64,000 nucleotides of DNA from Janthinobacterium lividum PAMC 25724 (GCA_000242815.2 AHHB01000048.1:62001-126000), one strand, 5' to 3'; positions 1 through 10,871 are shown, counted from the stretch's first letter. Program-made: numbers and translations. The notes: generated from the sequence alone by a model not told the origin.

Positions 1-3000
1 TAGGCATCTTCAGCCTGCTGGCGATGCTGCTCGTCACCGTCTTCATCGCAGGCGCCGTGCTGCGCGATAGCGAAGTCGGCATGGCCGACATGCTGTTCGC
101 CACGCCCATGCGCAAGTGGGACTACCTGTTCGGCCGCTTCGCCGCCGGCTTTGCCGCCTGCCTGGTGATCTTCATCGCCATTGCCCTGGCCACCATGCTC
201 GGTCCCATCATGCCCTGGGTCGATGCGCAGCGCGTGGGCGCCTTCTCGCTGCACACCTACGCCTGGAGCTTTGCCGTCATCGTCATCCCGAACCTGCTCT
301 TCATCGGCGCCCTGCTGATGCTGCTGGCCGCTACCACGCGCTCGATGATGCTCGTGTATGTGGGCGTGCTGGGCTTTTTCGTGCTGTGGGCCATGGCCGG
401 CGTGTTTACGCGCGACATCAACAATGAATGGTATGCCGTCCTGCTCGACCCGTTCGGCGTGCGCGCCTTCGGCCGCATGACGCGCTACTTCACTGCCGCC
501 GAGTCGAATGCCAGCCTGCCGCCCCTATCTGGCTACCTGCTGGCCAACCGCGCCCTATGGCTGGGCATCACCGTCGTGCTGTTTGCCGCCACCGTGCTCC
601 TCTTCAAGCCGCAGCGCACGGGCACTGGCAAGCGCCTGTTCGGCAAGCACAAGGCACAGGCGGGCGCGCCAGCCGTCGCCGCGCCGCTGCACCTGCCGCG
701 CAGCATCCCCACGTTTACCGCGGCGACAGCCTGGCGCCAGTGGTGGCAAATCCTGCGCTTCGACGCAGCGGGCGTCTTCAAGAGCCTGCCCTTCCTCGTC
801 ATGCTGCTATTCGGCGTCCTCAACCTGGTCGCCGGCTCCAGCGTGGCCAAGAACATGTATGGCACGGCCGTGTATCCGATGACGCACCTGATGTTGCAAA
901 GTATTAGCGACAGCTTCAGCTTCCTGTTGATCATCATCGTCACCTTCTATGCGGGCGAACTGATCTTCAAGGAGCGCCAAGTGAAGATCGCCGACGTCAG
1001 CGATGCCATGCCCGTGCCCAGTTGGGTGCCCCTGCTGGCCAAATGCACGGCCTTGGTCGGCGTCATCGCCGGCTACCTGCTGGCAGGCGTCATCACGGCC
1101 ATTGGCTTCCAGCTCGTCAAGGGCGGCGCCCCCGTGGAACTGGGCCTGTATCTGCAAGGCACCTTGCTCGCTGCCCTCTTCTTTGTGCTGATGGGCTTGT
1201 GCGCGCTTAGCCTGCAAGTGTTGTCGAATAACAAGTTCATCGGCTATTTGCTGGTGATCTTGCTGATGGTGGCGCAAGCCGTACTGAGCATGCTGCACCT
1301 GGAACACAATCTGTACGCCTTCGGCGGCATGCCGGCCATCAAGTATTCGGACATGAATGGCTACGGCCACTTCCTGACGGGCTGGGCCTGGTTCGCGCTG
1401 TACTGGAGCCTGTTTACCGTCGCGCTGGTGATGCTGGCGCAGGCGTTCTGGGTGCGCGGCCTGTGCGCCGACTGGCGCGCGCGCGTACGCCTTGCGCGGC
1501 AACGCCTGAACGGCCGCGCCGGCGCCGCGCTGGCCACAGTCATGCTGTGCTGGGCAGGCACCGGTGGCTGGATCTTCTACAACACGAATGTGCTAAACCA
1601 GTACGTGCCATCGAACATCAGCATGGACAGGCAGGCCAGCTACGAGAAATTGTACAAACAATACAAGGACTTGCCGCAGCCAAAAATTACCGATGTCCAG
1701 GCCGATGTGGATATATATCCTGAACAACGTAAAGTGTTGATCAAGGGCCACTACGTGCTGCAAAACAAGACAGCACAGCCGCTCGACACCCTGCGCATCC
1801 AGCGCAACCCGGATCTGGAAACGCACTGGTTGAACTTGCCTGAGCATAAGGTGATGCTGGACGACAAGGAACTCGGTTTCAGTATCCTCAAGCTGGCCCA
1901 GCCCCTGGCGCCGGCTGCCACCCTGCCGCTGGACTTCACGGTGGAGCTCACGCACCAGGGTTTCACCAACGACGGCGCGCCGGACCAGGTCAACCTGAAC
2001 GGCAGCTTCTTCAACAACCATGCCTTCTTTCCCCACTTCGGCTATGCGCAGGACATGGAGTTGACGAACCGCAATGAGCGGCGCAAGCGGGGCCTGGGCG
2101 AACCGCAGCGCATGGCCAAGCTGGAAGATACGTCCGCGTATGGCAACACGGTATTGGGCGGCGATGCCGACTGGGTCCATTTCGACACCACCGTCTCGAC
2201 CAGCGGCGAGCAGATAGCGCTGGCGCCTGGCTACCTGCAGGCAAGCTGGGAAAAAGATGGCCGCCGCTATTATCGCTACAAGATGGACCAGCCGATGCTG
2301 CCCTTCTTCGCCTACCTGTCGGCGCGCTGGGAAGTCAAAAAAGGCGCGTGGCAGGGCTTGCCGATCGAAATTTATTTCGATAAAAAGCATGGCTACAACA
2401 CGGATCGCATGATTACCTCCGTGCAAAAGTCGCTCGACTACTACAGCACGCAGTTCACGCCCTATCAGCACAAGCAGGTGCGCATTCTGGAATTCCCCGG
2501 CTACCAGAGCTTCGCGCAATCGTTCGCCAACACGATTCCCTACTCGGAAGGCATCGGCTTCATCGCCGACCTGCGCGACAAGGACGATATCGACTATGTG
2601 TTCTACGTCACGGCGCATGAAATGGCGCACCAGTGGTGGGGCCACCAGGTGATCGGCGCCAACGCGCAGGGCGCCAGCATGCTGATGGAATCGCTGTCGC
2701 AGTACTCGGCGCTGATGGTGATGGAAAAGGAATACGGCCGCAATAAAATGCGCCGCTTCCTGCGCTATGAACTGGACCGCTACCTTAGCGGGCGCGGCGG
2801 CGAAGCCATCGAGGAACAGCCGCTGGCGCGCGTGGAGGGACAGCAATACATCCACTACAACAAGGGCAGCCTGGTGTTTTACCGCCTGCGTGACGACATC
2901 GGCGAAGAAGCGCTGAACCGTGCCCTGAAACGCTATCTGCAAGACAAGGGCTACCAGCAGGCACCCTTCACCACCGCGCGCGAACTGCTGGCCTACATCC

Positions 3001-3404
3001 GCGCCGAAGCACCGCAGGACAAGCAGGCGCTGATCACGGACCTGTTCGAGAAAATCGTCTTTTACGATAACCGTGTCACGCAAGCGAGCGCCGTGAAACG
3101 CCCCGATGGCCAGTGGGATGTCACCATGCAGCTGCATCTGGCCAAGCTGGAGTCCGACGGCAAGGGCAAGGAAAGCCCACGCGCTTATGACGAGCCGGTG
3201 GAAATCGCCATCTTCGCGCGCCCGGCGGATGGCAAGGAAAAGGATGAAAAAGTCCTGTTCACGGACAAGCGCGTGTTGTCGGGCCGCGACCCGCTCATCA
3301 CCATCACGGTCAAGGACAAACCGTTTGAAGTGGGCGTCGATCCGTATAACAAGATGATCGATCGCGTCTCGCGCGATAACCGCAAGGAAGTCAGTTTCAA
3401 TTAA
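1..3404 (+). CDS. ABC-2 permease / M1 aminopeptidase fusion protein (5' partial)
   Basis: The reading frame is open from base 3, so the true start lies before the window; the first visible Met is at base 24. Counting from that Met, the first 520 or so residues hold two blocks of hydrophobic segments of the ABC-2 permease type. The remainder is a gluzincin aminopeptidase with HEMAH at residues 865-869 followed by QWW, and a Glu about 20 residues later as the likely third zinc ligand. Family knowledge: such fusions sit in the inner membrane with the peptidase outside the cytoplasm, and the ATPase subunit is usually the preceding gene, here outside the window. Role is inferred as export or membrane-linked peptide processing; the substrate is unknown. 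A strong terminator follows at 3436. Confidence 0.88.
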   Translation, partial: GIFSLLAMLLVTVFIAGAVLRDSEVGMADMLFATPMRKWDYLFGRFAAGFAACLVIFIAIALATMLGPIMPWVDAQRVGAFSLHTYAWSFAVIVIPNLLFIGALLMLLAATTRSMMLVYVGVLGFFVLWAMAGVFTRDINNEWYAVLLDPFGVRAFGRMTRYFTAAESNASLPPLSGYLLANRALWLGITVVLFAATVLLFKPQRTGTGKRLFGKHKAQAGAPAVAAPLHLPRSIPTFTAATAWRQWWQILRFDAAGVFKSLPFLVMLLFGVLNLVAGSSVAKNMYGTAVYPMTHLMLQSISDSFSFLLIIIVTFYAGELIFKERQVKIADVSDAMPVPSWVPLLAKCTALVGVIAGYLLAGVITAIGFQLVKGGAPVELGLYLQGTLLAALFFVLMGLCALSLQVLSNNKFIGYLLVILLMVAQAVLSMLHLEHNLYAFGGMPAIKYSDMNGYGHFLTGWAWFALYWSLFTVALVMLAQAFWVRGLCADWRARVRLARQRLNGRAGAALATVMLCWAGTGGWIFYNTNVLNQYVPSNISMDRQASYEKLYKQYKDLPQPKITDVQADVDIYPEQRKVLIKGHYVLQNKTAQPLDTLRIQRNPDLETHWLNLPEHKVMLDDKELGFSILKLAQPLAPAATLPLDFTVELTHQGFTNDGAPDQVNLNGSFFNNHAFFPHFGYAQDMELTNRNERRKRGLGEPQRMAKLEDTSAYGNTVLGGDADWVHFDTTVSTSGEQIALAPGYLQASWEKDGRRYYRYKMDQPMLPFFAYLSARWEVKKGAWQGLPIEIYFDKKHGYNTDRMITSVQKSLDYYSTQFTPYQHKQVRILEFPGYQSFAQSFANTIPYSEGIGFIADLRDKDDIDYVFYVTAHEMAHQWWGHQVIGANAQGASMLMESLSQYSALMVMEKEYGRNKMRRFLRYELDRYLSGRGGEAIEEQPLARVEGQQYIHYNKGSLVFYRLRDDIGEEALNRALKRYLQDKGYQQAPFTTARELLAYIRAEAPQDKQALITDLFEKIVFYDNRVTQASAVKRPDGQWDVTMQLHLAKLESDGKGKESPRAYDEPVEIAIFARPADGKEKDEKVLFTDKRVLSGRDPLITITVKDKPFEVGVDPYNKMIDRVSRDNRKEVSFN

Positions 3405-3435
3405 GGCTTTAATGCAAGCTTGAGCCAACGCAAAC

Positions 3436-3471
3436 CGGTCGCGCATTCGATGAGTGCGCGACCGTTTTTTT
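3436..3471 (+). terminator. Rho-independent terminator after the M1 fusion gene
   Basis: A perfect 10-bp stem (CGGTCGCGCA with TGCGCGACCG) and a 9-nt loop are followed by seven T. It lies 31 bp after the stop codon of the permease-peptidase gene. Confidence 0.9.
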
Positions 3472-3699
3472 GTGCAATCAAGCCGAGGCATACTGGTCAT
3501 GCCCGCTGCCGTACAAGCGCATGGCAGCAGTTGGCATAAGATCGACGGCACGGCCATCGCCTGGTTTTTATCCACGTTGATCGCGACATTGCATATGCTG
3601 CCTCGTCACCTGCCCATCCGCGCCAGACTGCTGCTGATGGGCCTGGTATTCATGACACCCGCATGTAGCACCTATTCTATGCGTAAGGAGAACGTCGCC
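3472..3699. other. Intergenic stretch, nothing supported
   Basis: Between the terminators of the M1 fusion gene and of ssb lie about 230 bases in which I find no supported gene. A plus-strand frame here spells a lipoprotein-like start (MLPRHLPIRAR... ending in TPAC), but it has no stop and runs antisense through ssb. It may be decayed sequence. Confidence 0.4.
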
Positions 3700-3736
3700 A
3701 AAAAAAAGCCTGCTTCACTGAAGAAGCAGGCTTTTT
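3700..3736 (-). terminator. Terminator of ssb
   Basis: An 11-bp stem (AAGCCTGCTTC with GAAGCAGGCTT) has a 6-nt loop. Read on the minus strand it ends in a run of T (plus-strand A run at 3700-3707). It lies 39 bp beyond the ssb stop. T residues on the other side could make it work both ways. Confidence 0.88.
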
Positions 3737-3774
3737 ATGAGCAGTGTCTGACAGAAAGCATCAGGACGGTCTAC

Positions 3775-4284
3775 TTAGAACGGAATATCGTCATCCATGT
3801 CCGAGAAGTTCGGCGCTGGCTTCGGTGCCGGGCGTGGCGCCGGTGCCGGGGCTGGACGTGGGGCAGGCGCCTGGCGTGGGGCCGGCGCGTCGTAGCCGCC
3901 ACCACCGCCATAGCTCTCATCGCCACCACCGGCGTCGCCGCCCATGCCGGAGCGGCCGCCCAGCATTTGCATCTGTTCCGCGATGATGTCGGTTGCGTAC
4001 TTCTCGACGCCATCCTTATCCGTGTATTTACGGGTTTGCAGACGGCCTTCGACGTAGACGGACGAGCCTTTTTTCAGGTATTGGCCGACGATTTCCGCCA
4101 GGCGGCCAAAGAATGAGATACGGTGCCACTCTGTCAATTCTTTTTGTTCGCCCGTGTTGCGGTCCTTCGATTTGTACGAAGTGGCCACGGCGATGTTGGC
4201 GATCGCGTCGCCGCTAGGCATGTAGCGGATTTCCGGGTCACGGCCCAGATTGCCGACGATGATGACTTTGTTGACTGATGCCAT
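3775..4284 (-). CDS. ssb: Single-stranded DNA-binding protein
   Basis: 169 residues. The N-terminal 110 or so form an OB fold beginning [20 protein letters not shown], the standard SSB start. A Gly/Pro/Ala-rich linker with repeated PAPR/PAPK units follows, then the acidic tip MDDDIPF that recruits repair and replication partners. Known role: a tetramer that coats single-stranded DNA in replication, recombination and repair. It is divergent from uvrA, and the shared 381-bp intergenic region carries a LexA-type box, so SOS control is inferred. The linker is low-complexity and would be expected to vary between relatives. Confidence 0.97.
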   Translation of the reverse strand: MASVNKVIIVGNLGRDPEIRYMPSGDAIANIAVATSYKSKDRNTGEQKELTEWHRISFFGRLAEIVGQYLKKGSSVYVEGRLQTRKYTDKDGVEKYATDIIAEQMQMLGGRSGMGGDAGGGDESYGGGGGYDAPAPRQAPAPRPAPAPAPRPAPKPAPNFSDMDDDIPF

Positions 4285-4331
4285 GAATAACTCCTGATGA
4301 ACTGCAGCGGGAGCCGGTGTCCCGCGCGGTA

Positions 4332-4347
4332 GTTTAGTGTACTAAAC
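4332..4347. promoter_or_regulatory. 16-bp palindrome upstream of ssb
   Basis: A perfect inverted repeat, GTTTAGT-GT-ACTAAAC, is centred about 55 bp upstream of the ssb start codon. Position and symmetry suggest an operator or a leader hairpin. I cannot name the regulator; it does not fit the LexA consensus. Confidence 0.45.
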
Positions 4348-4456
4348 GAGGATTATAAGCGACCACGCGGTGCAAAGCACCCGCTTTCTAATGGACGCCA
4401 GCTACCATGCGGCGGCACGTTTTTTTCACGGCAAGGGAAAACAAGGAACTTGAATA

Positions 4457-4472
4457 CTGGTATTATATACAG
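4457..4472. promoter_or_regulatory. LexA (SOS) box between ssb and uvrA
   Basis: CTGG-TATTATAT-ACAG matches the proteobacterial LexA consensus CTGT-N8-ACAG with one mismatch and an AT-rich centre. In Escherichia coli ssb and uvrA are also divergent around a LexA site, which supports the call. The rest of 4285-4665 holds the promoters of both genes and no further ORF that I support. Confidence 0.8.
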
Positions 4473-4665
4473 TGTTTAAACGCCGGTATGCATCTGTATC
4501 AAACTTTGTCGGGGCACGTTCGCCTGGCCACGCAATCCGCCTACGGGCGCCTCAGGCATGCAGAGCAAAACCCGGCTATAGTAACAAGTTGACCCATTGT
4601 GGCTCTTCATCCGCACCCAGGCACAATGCGCCGGCCGCACCACTTACTGAAAGCAAGGCAATCAC

Positions 4666-7515
4666 ATGGAACAGATCCGCATTCGCGGCGCTCGCACGCA
4701 TAACCTCAAGAATATCAATCTCGATTTGCCGCGCAATAAGCTGATCGTGATTACCGGCTTGTCCGGCTCCGGCAAGTCTTCGCTGGCCTTCGATACCCTG
4801 TACGCGGAAGGTCAACGCCGCTATGTCGAGTCGCTGTCAGCCTACGCGCGGCAGTTCCTGCAATTGATGGAAAAGCCCGATGTCGACCTGATCGAGGGCC
4901 TATCGCCGGCCATCTCCATCGAACAGAAGGCAACATCGCACAACCCACGCTCAACGGTGGGCACGGTGACGGAAATCCACGATTACTTGCGCCTGCTTTA
5001 CGCGCGCGTGGGCACGCCTTACTGCCCCGACCATCCGGAAAACGCGCTGGCCGCCCAGTCGGTGTCGCAAATGGTCGATGCCGTGCTGGCCATGCCGGAA
5101 GACACCAAGCTGATGATACTCGCGCCCGTGGTCGCCAACCGCAAGGGCGAACACGTGGACTTGTTTGAGCAAATGCAGGCGCAAGGCTTCGTGCGCTTTC
5201 GCGTGCAGAGCGGCACGCATGCGGCCAAGATCTATGAAGTCGATGATCTGCCGAAATTAAAGAAGACGGAAAAACACACGATCGACGTCGTCATCGACCG
5301 CGTCAAGGTGAACCAGGAAATCAAGCAGCGCCTGGCGGAAAGTTTCGAGACAGCGCTGCGCCTGGCCGACGGCCGCGCCATTGCCTACGAAATGGATACC
5401 GCGCAGGAACACGTATATTCGAATAAATTCGCCTGCAATGTGTGTGGCTATTCCCTGCAGGAACTGGAACCGCGTTTGTTCTCGTTCAACAACCCGATGG
5501 GTGCCTGCCCCGAGTGCGACGGCCTGGGGCACATTGAATTCTTTGACCCGAAACGCATCGTCGCGTTCCCGAACCTGTCGCTGGCGTCAGGCGCCGTCAA
5601 GGGCTGGGACCGCCGCAACCAGTTTTATTTCCAGATGCTGTCGAACCTGGCCGCGTATTACGAATTCGACCTGGACATGCCGTTCGAGCAACTGGCATTG
5701 AATGCCCAGCAAGCCGTGTTGTACGGTTCCGGCAAGCAAGTGATTCCGTTCACCTATGTCAACGAACGGGGCCGCACCGTCGTCAAGGAACACACGTTCG
5801 AAGGCGTGGTCAACAATCTGCAGCGTCGCTACCGCGAGACCGATTCGATGGCCGTGAAGGAAGAACTGGCCAAGTTTATCAATGAAAAATGCTGCCCCTC
5901 ATGCGATGGCGCGCGCCTGCGCGTGGAAGCGCGCTTCGTCAAGGTCGGCACTGGCAAGCAGCAGCGCGCCATTTATGAAGTAGCGGGAAAACCGCTGCGC
6001 GAAACCCTGGAGTTCTTTGAAACGCTGACACTGACGGGCGCAAAAAAAGAAATCGCCGACCGCGTGGTAAAAGAAATCATTTCGCGCCTGAAATTTCTCA
6101 ACAATGTGGGCCTCGATTACCTGTCGCTGGACCGCAGTGCCGACACGCTGTCCGGTGGCGAAGCGCAGCGCATCCGCCTGGCATCGCAAATCGGCTCCGG
6201 TTTGACGGGCGTCATGTATGTGCTCGATGAACCGTCGATCGGCTTGCATCAGCGCGATAATGACCGCCTGATCGAAACGCTCAAACATTTGCGCGACATC
6301 GGCAACAGCGTGCTCGTGGTCGAGCATGATGAAGACGCCATCCGCACGGCCGACTACATCGTCGATATGGGTATAGGCGCTGGCGTGCACGGCGGCGAAA
6401 TCATCGCTGAAGGCACGCTGCAAGACATTCTCAAAAACAAGAAATCGCTGACGGCGCAATACCTGAATGGCAAGCTGAAAATCGCTGTACCGTCCAAGCG
6501 CCATGCCAGCAATCCGGAAAAGCAGCTGCTCATTACTGGCGCGACGGGCAACAATCTGAAGAAGGTGTCGCTGAGCTTGCCGGTAGGCTTGATGACCTGC
6601 GTCACGGGTGTGTCCGGCTCGGGCAAATCGTCGCTGGTCAACGATACTTTATACCCGGCCCTGTCGCGCCATTTGTACGGTTCGCAGACGGAGCCGGCAC
6701 CGCACGAATCGATCAGCGGCCTGGAACATTTCGACAAGGTCATTTCCGTCGATCAAGCGCCGATCGGGCGCACGCCACGCTCCAATCCGGCAACCTACAC
6801 GGGCTTGTTTACGCCGATTCGCGATCTGTTCTCTACCGTGCCGACGGCCAAGGAACGCGGTTACAGCGCTGGACGCTTCTCGTTCAACGTGAAGGGCGGC
6901 CGCTGCGAAGCATGCCAGGGTGATGGCGTGATCAAGGTCGAGATGCACTTCTTGCCCGACGTCTACGTGCCGTGCGACGTCTGCCACGGCAAGCGCTACA
7001 ACCGCGAAACGCTGGAAGTGCAATACAAGGGCAAGAACATCACACAAGTGCTGGGCATGACGGTGGAAGAAGCGCATGAATTCTTCAAGCCCGTACCCTT
7101 GATCGCGCGCAAGCTGCAAACCCTGCTCGACGTGGGCCTCGGTTACATCAAGCTGGGGCAGAGCGCCACCACCTTGTCGGGCGGCGAAGCGCAGCGCGTG
7201 AAACTGTCGCTGGAACTGTCCAAGCGCGATACGGGCCGCACCCTGTACATTCTCGATGAACCGACGACAGGCTTGCACTTCCACGACATCGACTTGCTGA
7301 TGAAAGTCATCCACCGCCTGCGCGACCAGGGCAACACCCTCGTCATCATCGAGCACAATCTGGACGTCATCAAGACGGCCGACTGGATCGTCGACCTGGG
7401 CCCTGAAGGCGGTGCCGGTGGCGGCCAGATCATCGCCACGGGCACGCCGGAAGAAGTGGCCCTGAACCCGGCCAGCGTGACGGGTAAATACCTGGGGCCG
7501 CTGCTGAAGCAGTAA
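4666..7515 (+). CDS. uvrA: UvrABC excinuclease subunit A
   Basis: 949 residues, full length for UvrA. It has two ABC ATPase modules: Walker A motifs GLSGSGKS (about residues 31-38) and GVSGSGKS (about 648-655), and signature motifs LSGGEAQR near residues 495 and 837. The first zinc module is a CxxC pair at 257/260 with a second at 281/284; the C-terminal one uses CEAC and CDVC. Known role: UvrA dimers scan DNA for bulky lesions and load UvrB in nucleotide excision repair. It is divergent from ssb with a LexA box about 195 bp upstream. The start ATG has AGCAAGG about 8 bp upstream. All key residues appear intact. Confidence 0.98.
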   Translation: MEQIRIRGARTHNLKNINLDLPRNKLIVITGLSGSGKSSLAFDTLYAEGQRRYVESLSAYARQFLQLMEKPDVDLIEGLSPAISIEQKATSHNPRSTVGTVTEIHDYLRLLYARVGTPYCPDHPENALAAQSVSQMVDAVLAMPEDTKLMILAPVVANRKGEHVDLFEQMQAQGFVRFRVQSGTHAAKIYEVDDLPKLKKTEKHTIDVVIDRVKVNQEIKQRLAESFETALRLADGRAIAYEMDTAQEHVYSNKFACNVCGYSLQELEPRLFSFNNPMGACPECDGLGHIEFFDPKRIVAFPNLSLASGAVKGWDRRNQFYFQMLSNLAAYYEFDLDMPFEQLALNAQQAVLYGSGKQVIPFTYVNERGRTVVKEHTFEGVVNNLQRRYRETDSMAVKEELAKFINEKCCPSCDGARLRVEARFVKVGTGKQQRAIYEVAGKPLRETLEFFETLTLTGAKKEIADRVVKEIISRLKFLNNVGLDYLSLDRSADTLSGGEAQRIRLASQIGSGLTGVMYVLDEPSIGLHQRDNDRLIETLKHLRDIGNSVLVVEHDEDAIRTADYIVDMGIGAGVHGGEIIAEGTLQDILKNKKSLTAQYLNGKLKIAVPSKRHASNPEKQLLITGATGNNLKKVSLSLPVGLMTCVTGVSGSGKSSLVNDTLYPALSRHLYGSQTEPAPHESISGLEHFDKVISVDQAPIGRTPRSNPATYTGLFTPIRDLFSTVPTAKERGYSAGRFSFNVKGGRCEACQGDGVIKVEMHFLPDVYVPCDVCHGKRYNRETLEVQYKGKNITQVLGMTVEEAHEFFKPVPLIARKLQTLLDVGLGYIKLGQSATTLSGGEAQRVKLSLELSKRDTGRTLYILDEPTTGLHFHDIDLLMKVIHRLRDQGNTLVIIEHNLDVIKTADWIVDLGPEGGAGGGQIIATGTPEEVALNPASVTGKYLGPLLKQ

Positions 7516-7533
7516 CGGCGGCAGCGCAATAAA

Positions 7534-7575
7534 AAACGGCGCGGATTGCTGATGCAATCCGCGCCGTTTCTCTTT
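7534..7575. terminator. Bidirectional terminator between uvrA and pckG
   Basis: A perfect 16-bp stem (7534-7549 with 7554-7569) has a 4-nt loop. T-rich tracts on both strands suit the two convergent genes. Confidence 0.9.
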
Positions 7576-7657
7576 TTGCTAGCACCCCAGTCATTGCCGG
7601 CGTGTCATTTGTCGCACGCCAGTCTTTGCCGGCGTGTTTCTCCCCCACTACTAAACT

Positions 7658-9529
7658 TTATGCACTCAGCCGCTTTTCCAGCGCAGCCTTGTTATCTGCC
7701 AATTCTTGCGGCAGATGATACGCGAGTTTTTCAAACAACTGTGTATGCAATGTCAATTCTTCCACCCACGCAGCCTTGTCGATCGAAGTGATGGTGTCGA
7801 ACTGTTCTTGCGTGAACGGCAAGCCATCCCAGTTCAGGTCGCCATACTGCGGCGTCGTGCCGAACAGGTTTTCCACACCGCCTGCCTTGCCTTCGATGCG
7901 TTCCAGCATCCATTTCAGCACGCGCATATTATCGCCAAAGCCAGGCCAGACGAACTTGCCGGCCTCGTCGGTGCGGAACCAATTGACGCAGTAAATCTTC
8001 GGCAGGGCAGCGGGGTTGACTTTACCCACTTTGACGCCCATGTCCAGCCAGTGCTGGAAATAATCGCTCATGTTATAGCCGATAAATGGCAACATGGCAA
8101 ATGGATCGCGGCGCACGACACCCATCTGGCCCACGGCGGCAGCCGTCGTTTCGGAACCCATGGTGGCGGCCATGTAGACGCCTTCGACCCAGTTGCGCGC
8201 TTCCGTCACCAGCGGCACGGTGGTGGAGCGGCGGCCACCGAAGATGAAGGCCGAAATCGGCACACCGGCCGGATCGTCCCAGGCAGCGTCGATCACCGGG
8301 TTTTGCGTAGCGGCAACAGTGAAGCGCGCATTCGGGTGCGCCGCCTTGGTGCCGGACGCTGGCGTCCAGTCCTTGCCCTGCCAGTCGATCAAATGGCTTG
8401 GTGCCTCTTTCGTCAAACCTTCCCACCAGACATCACCATCGTCCGTCAGCGCTACGTTGGTGAAGATGGTGTTGTCGCGCATGGAGGCCATGCAGTTGTA
8501 ATTGGTTTTTTCGTTGGTGCCCGGCGCCACGCCAAAATAACCGGCTTCCGGGTTGATCGCGTATAGGCGGCCATCGGCGCCCGGCTTGATCCAGGCGATA
8601 TCGTCGCCGATGGTGGTCACTTTCCAACCGTTAAAACTTGCCGGCGGGATCAGCATGGCAAAGTTGGTCTTGCCGCAAGCCGAGGGGAATGCTGCCGCGA
8701 CGTAATGCTTCTTGCCTTCCGGCGATTCCACGCCGAGGATCAGCATATGTTCGGCCAGCCAGCCCGGGTTGTCGTCGGACGCTTGCGCTTCCTGGTAACC
8801 CATGTTCGAGGCGATGCGCAGAGCGAAACATTTCTTACCCAGCAAGGCGTTGCCGCCGTAGCCCGAACCGAAGGACCAGATTTCGCGCGTTTCCGGGAAA
8901 TGCACGATGTATTTGGTGCTGTTGCACGGCCATTTCACGTCTTGCTGGCCGGCAGCGAGCGGCGCGCCCACGCTGTGTACGCACGGCACGAATGCGCCAT
9001 CGGTGCCCAACACGTCGTACACGGCACGGCCCATCCGGGTCATGATCTTCATGTTCACGGCGACATACGGCGAATCGGACAGTTCCACGCCGATGTGCGC
9101 GATCGGCGAACCCAGCGGGCCCATCGAGAATGGCACGACGTACATGGTACGGCCACGCATGCAGCCATCGAACAGGCCGTTCAAGGTCTGGCGCATCTCG
9201 CCAGGCTCGGTCCAGTTATTCGTCGGGCCGGCCGCTTCTTTCGTTGCCGAGCAGATATACGTGCGGTCTTCGACGCGGGCCACGTCGCTCGGGTCGGAGC
9301 AGGCCAGGTAGGAATTCGGGCGCTTTTCCGCATTCAGTTTTTTCATGGTGCCGCTGGCAACCATATCAGAGCACAGGCGCTCGTACTCTTCCTGAGAACC
9401 ATCGCACCAATAGATGCGCTCCGGCTTGGTCAGTGCGGCAATGTCGGCCACCCAGTTGATCAGTTTCTGTTGTTTAATATAAGCTGGGACGTTGAGTGCG
9501 GCGACGCCACTCATGACGGGCTGATTCAT
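7658..9529 (-). CDS. pckG: Phosphoenolpyruvate carboxykinase (GTP)
   Basis: 623 residues from the chosen start. It converts oxaloacetate and GTP to PEP, GDP and CO2, the entry step of gluconeogenesis. The GTP-type enzyme is recognised by the P-loop around [12 protein letters not shown] (near residue 283), GDDIAWI soon after, and the overall length. The upstream ATG at 9565 would add 12 residues ([12 protein letters not shown]), but the ATG at 9529 has GGAGGT 8 bp upstream and gives the normal start MNQPVMSG. It stands alone, with a terminator shared with uvrA. A plausible promoter lies in the A/T-rich stretch near 9680-9700. Confidence 0.96.
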   Translation of the reverse strand: MNQPVMSGVAALNVPAYIKQQKLINWVADIAALTKPERIYWCDGSQEEYERLCSDMVASGTMKKLNAEKRPNSYLACSDPSDVARVEDRTYICSATKEAAGPTNNWTEPGEMRQTLNGLFDGCMRGRTMYVVPFSMGPLGSPIAHIGVELSDSPYVAVNMKIMTRMGRAVYDVLGTDGAFVPCVHSVGAPLAAGQQDVKWPCNSTKYIVHFPETREIWSFGSGYGGNALLGKKCFALRIASNMGYQEAQASDDNPGWLAEHMLILGVESPEGKKHYVAAAFPSACGKTNFAMLIPPASFNGWKVTTIGDDIAWIKPGADGRLYAINPEAGYFGVAPGTNEKTNYNCMASMRDNTIFTNVALTDDGDVWWEGLTKEAPSHLIDWQGKDWTPASGTKAAHPNARFTVAATQNPVIDAAWDDPAGVPISAFIFGGRRSTTVPLVTEARNWVEGVYMAATMGSETTAAAVGQMGVVRRDPFAMLPFIGYNMSDYFQHWLDMGVKVGKVNPAALPKIYCVNWFRTDEAGKFVWPGFGDNMRVLKWMLERIEGKAGGVENLFGTTPQYGDLNWDGLPFTQEQFDTITSIDKAAWVEELTLHTQLFEKLAYHLPQELADNKAALEKRLSA

Positions 9530-9857
9530 ATTACCTCCAATACCAATAAAAGAAATTCTGGTCATTCCGGCAAGACAGGCAGCATCATTGAGAGGTGGCT
9601 GCGGCTCACTGCGGGCGGCGTCTTCACGCAGGCAGGGCTCTGGTGTCGTTTACCTGGATCATGCATCCAGGCTGCGGGAATAGTTTGCGCTATAACTATA
9701 CTCAGGAAGCGTCAAAAGTGCCGGCGATTGTACACCCGAGTCACAGCTATTTTCGCAAAAATGTAGGAAAATAGTCCGACTAATGTAGTAGGCTATTCAG
9801 CATTTCCCGTATCCTGTTATTTCCCTACCAAATCCTTACCTAAATCGGCCATCCACC
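9530..9857. promoter_or_regulatory. Divergent promoter region, pckG / 2-hydroxyacid dehydrogenase
   Basis: These 328 bases hold no supported gene. They contain AT-rich promoter-like stretches (around 9680-9700 for pckG). An imperfect inverted repeat at 9771-9795 (ATAGTCCGACTA ... TAGTAGGCTAT) is possibly an operator, but I cannot assign a regulator. Confidence 0.4.
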
Positions 9858-10871
9858 ATGAAAATTGCCATACTCGATGATTACCAGGATGCCGTGCGCG
9901 GCCTCGATTGTTTCCGATTGCTCGATGGCCACGAGGTCAAAGTATTTAGCAATACGGCGCGGGGCCTGGGCCAGCTGGCGATCCGCCTGGCGCCGTTCGA
10001 CGCGCTGGTACTGATCCGCGAACGCAGCAGTGTCAACCGCGCCTTGCTGTCGAAGCTGCCGAATCTGAAACTGATTTCGCAAACGGGCAAGGTCAGCGGA
10101 CACATCGACGTGGCGGCCGCCAGCGAACTGGGTATTGCCATCGCGGAAGGCATGGGCTCGCCCACGGCGCCGGCCGAACTGACGTGGGCGCTGATCATGG
10201 CGGCGCAGCGCAAGATCGTGCCGTACGTGCAACATTTACAGGAAGGGCTGTGGCAGACGTCGTCGCTGGAACCCGCGCGCAATACGCTGGGGACGGTACT
10301 CAAGGGGCGCACCCTGGCAATCTGGGGCTACGGCAAGATCGGTCAATTGATCGCAGGCTATGGCCGCGCCTTTGGCATGAGCATCCTCGTGTGGGGCAGC
10401 GAAGCGAGCCGCGCGGCGGCCGTGGCCGCTGGCGATACGGCCGCGACCTCACGCGCAGCCTTCTTTGAGCAAGCCGACGTCTTGACCTTGCACTTGCGGC
10501 TGTCCGACACGACGCGGGGCTTGGTCACGGCCGAAGACATGGCGCGCATGAAACCGACTTCCCTGTTCGTCAACACCAGCCGCGCCGAACTGGTGGCTGA
10601 AGGGGCGCTGGAAGCGGCGTTGCCGCTGGGTCGCCCGGGCGCTGCGGCGCTGGACGTGTTTACGGACGAGCCGCTGCCGCCAAGCTCGCCCTTGCTGCGG
10701 CTGCCGAACGTGCTGGCCACGCCACACCTGGGCTACGTCGAGCGTGACAGTTATGAACTGTATTTCCGCTACGCCTTGCAAAACATCGTCGATTTTACGC
10801 AAGGTCAATGCACGCGCCTGCTCAATCCCGAGGTGTTGCAACACGCGCGACAGGGGTGTCAGGAGCGCTGA
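9858..10871 (+). CDS. D-2-hydroxyacid dehydrogenase family protein
   Basis: 337 residues of the D-isomer-specific 2-hydroxyacid dehydrogenase family (SerA-like). The NAD-binding Rossmann motif is GYGKIG near residue 157. The later segment FVNTSRAELV and the catalytic His context TPHLGYV match the family. Known members oxidise or reduce 2-hydroxy acids such as 3-phosphoglycerate, lactate or glycerate; the substrate here cannot be read from sequence. No ACT domain follows, so it is not a full-length long-form SerA. The last 13 bases overlap the convergent next gene. Confidence 0.88.
   Translation: MKIAILDDYQDAVRGLDCFRLLDGHEVKVFSNTARGLGQLAIRLAPFDALVLIRERSSVNRALLSKLPNLKLISQTGKVSGHIDVAAASELGIAIAEGMGSPTAPAELTWALIMAAQRKIVPYVQHLQEGLWQTSSLEPARNTLGTVLKGRTLAIWGYGKIGQLIAGYGRAFGMSILVWGSEASRAAAVAAGDTAATSRAAFFEQADVLTLHLRLSDTTRGLVTAEDMARMKPTSLFVNTSRAELVAEGALEAALPLGRPGAAALDVFTDEPLPPSSPLLRLPNVLATPHLGYVERDSYELYFRYALQNIVDFTQGQCTRLLNPEVLQHARQGCQER

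Noticed and set aside
1593..3575. Long minus-strand frame opposite the M1 peptidase
   Set aside because: An antisense shadow of high-GC codon use; no motif, and the plus frame has the HEMAH site.
3454..4116. Plus-strand frame with a lipoprotein-like stretch (TPAC) before and across ssb
   Set aside because: It has no stop before running antisense through ssb and two terminator hairpins, and no ribosome-binding site at a suitable Met.
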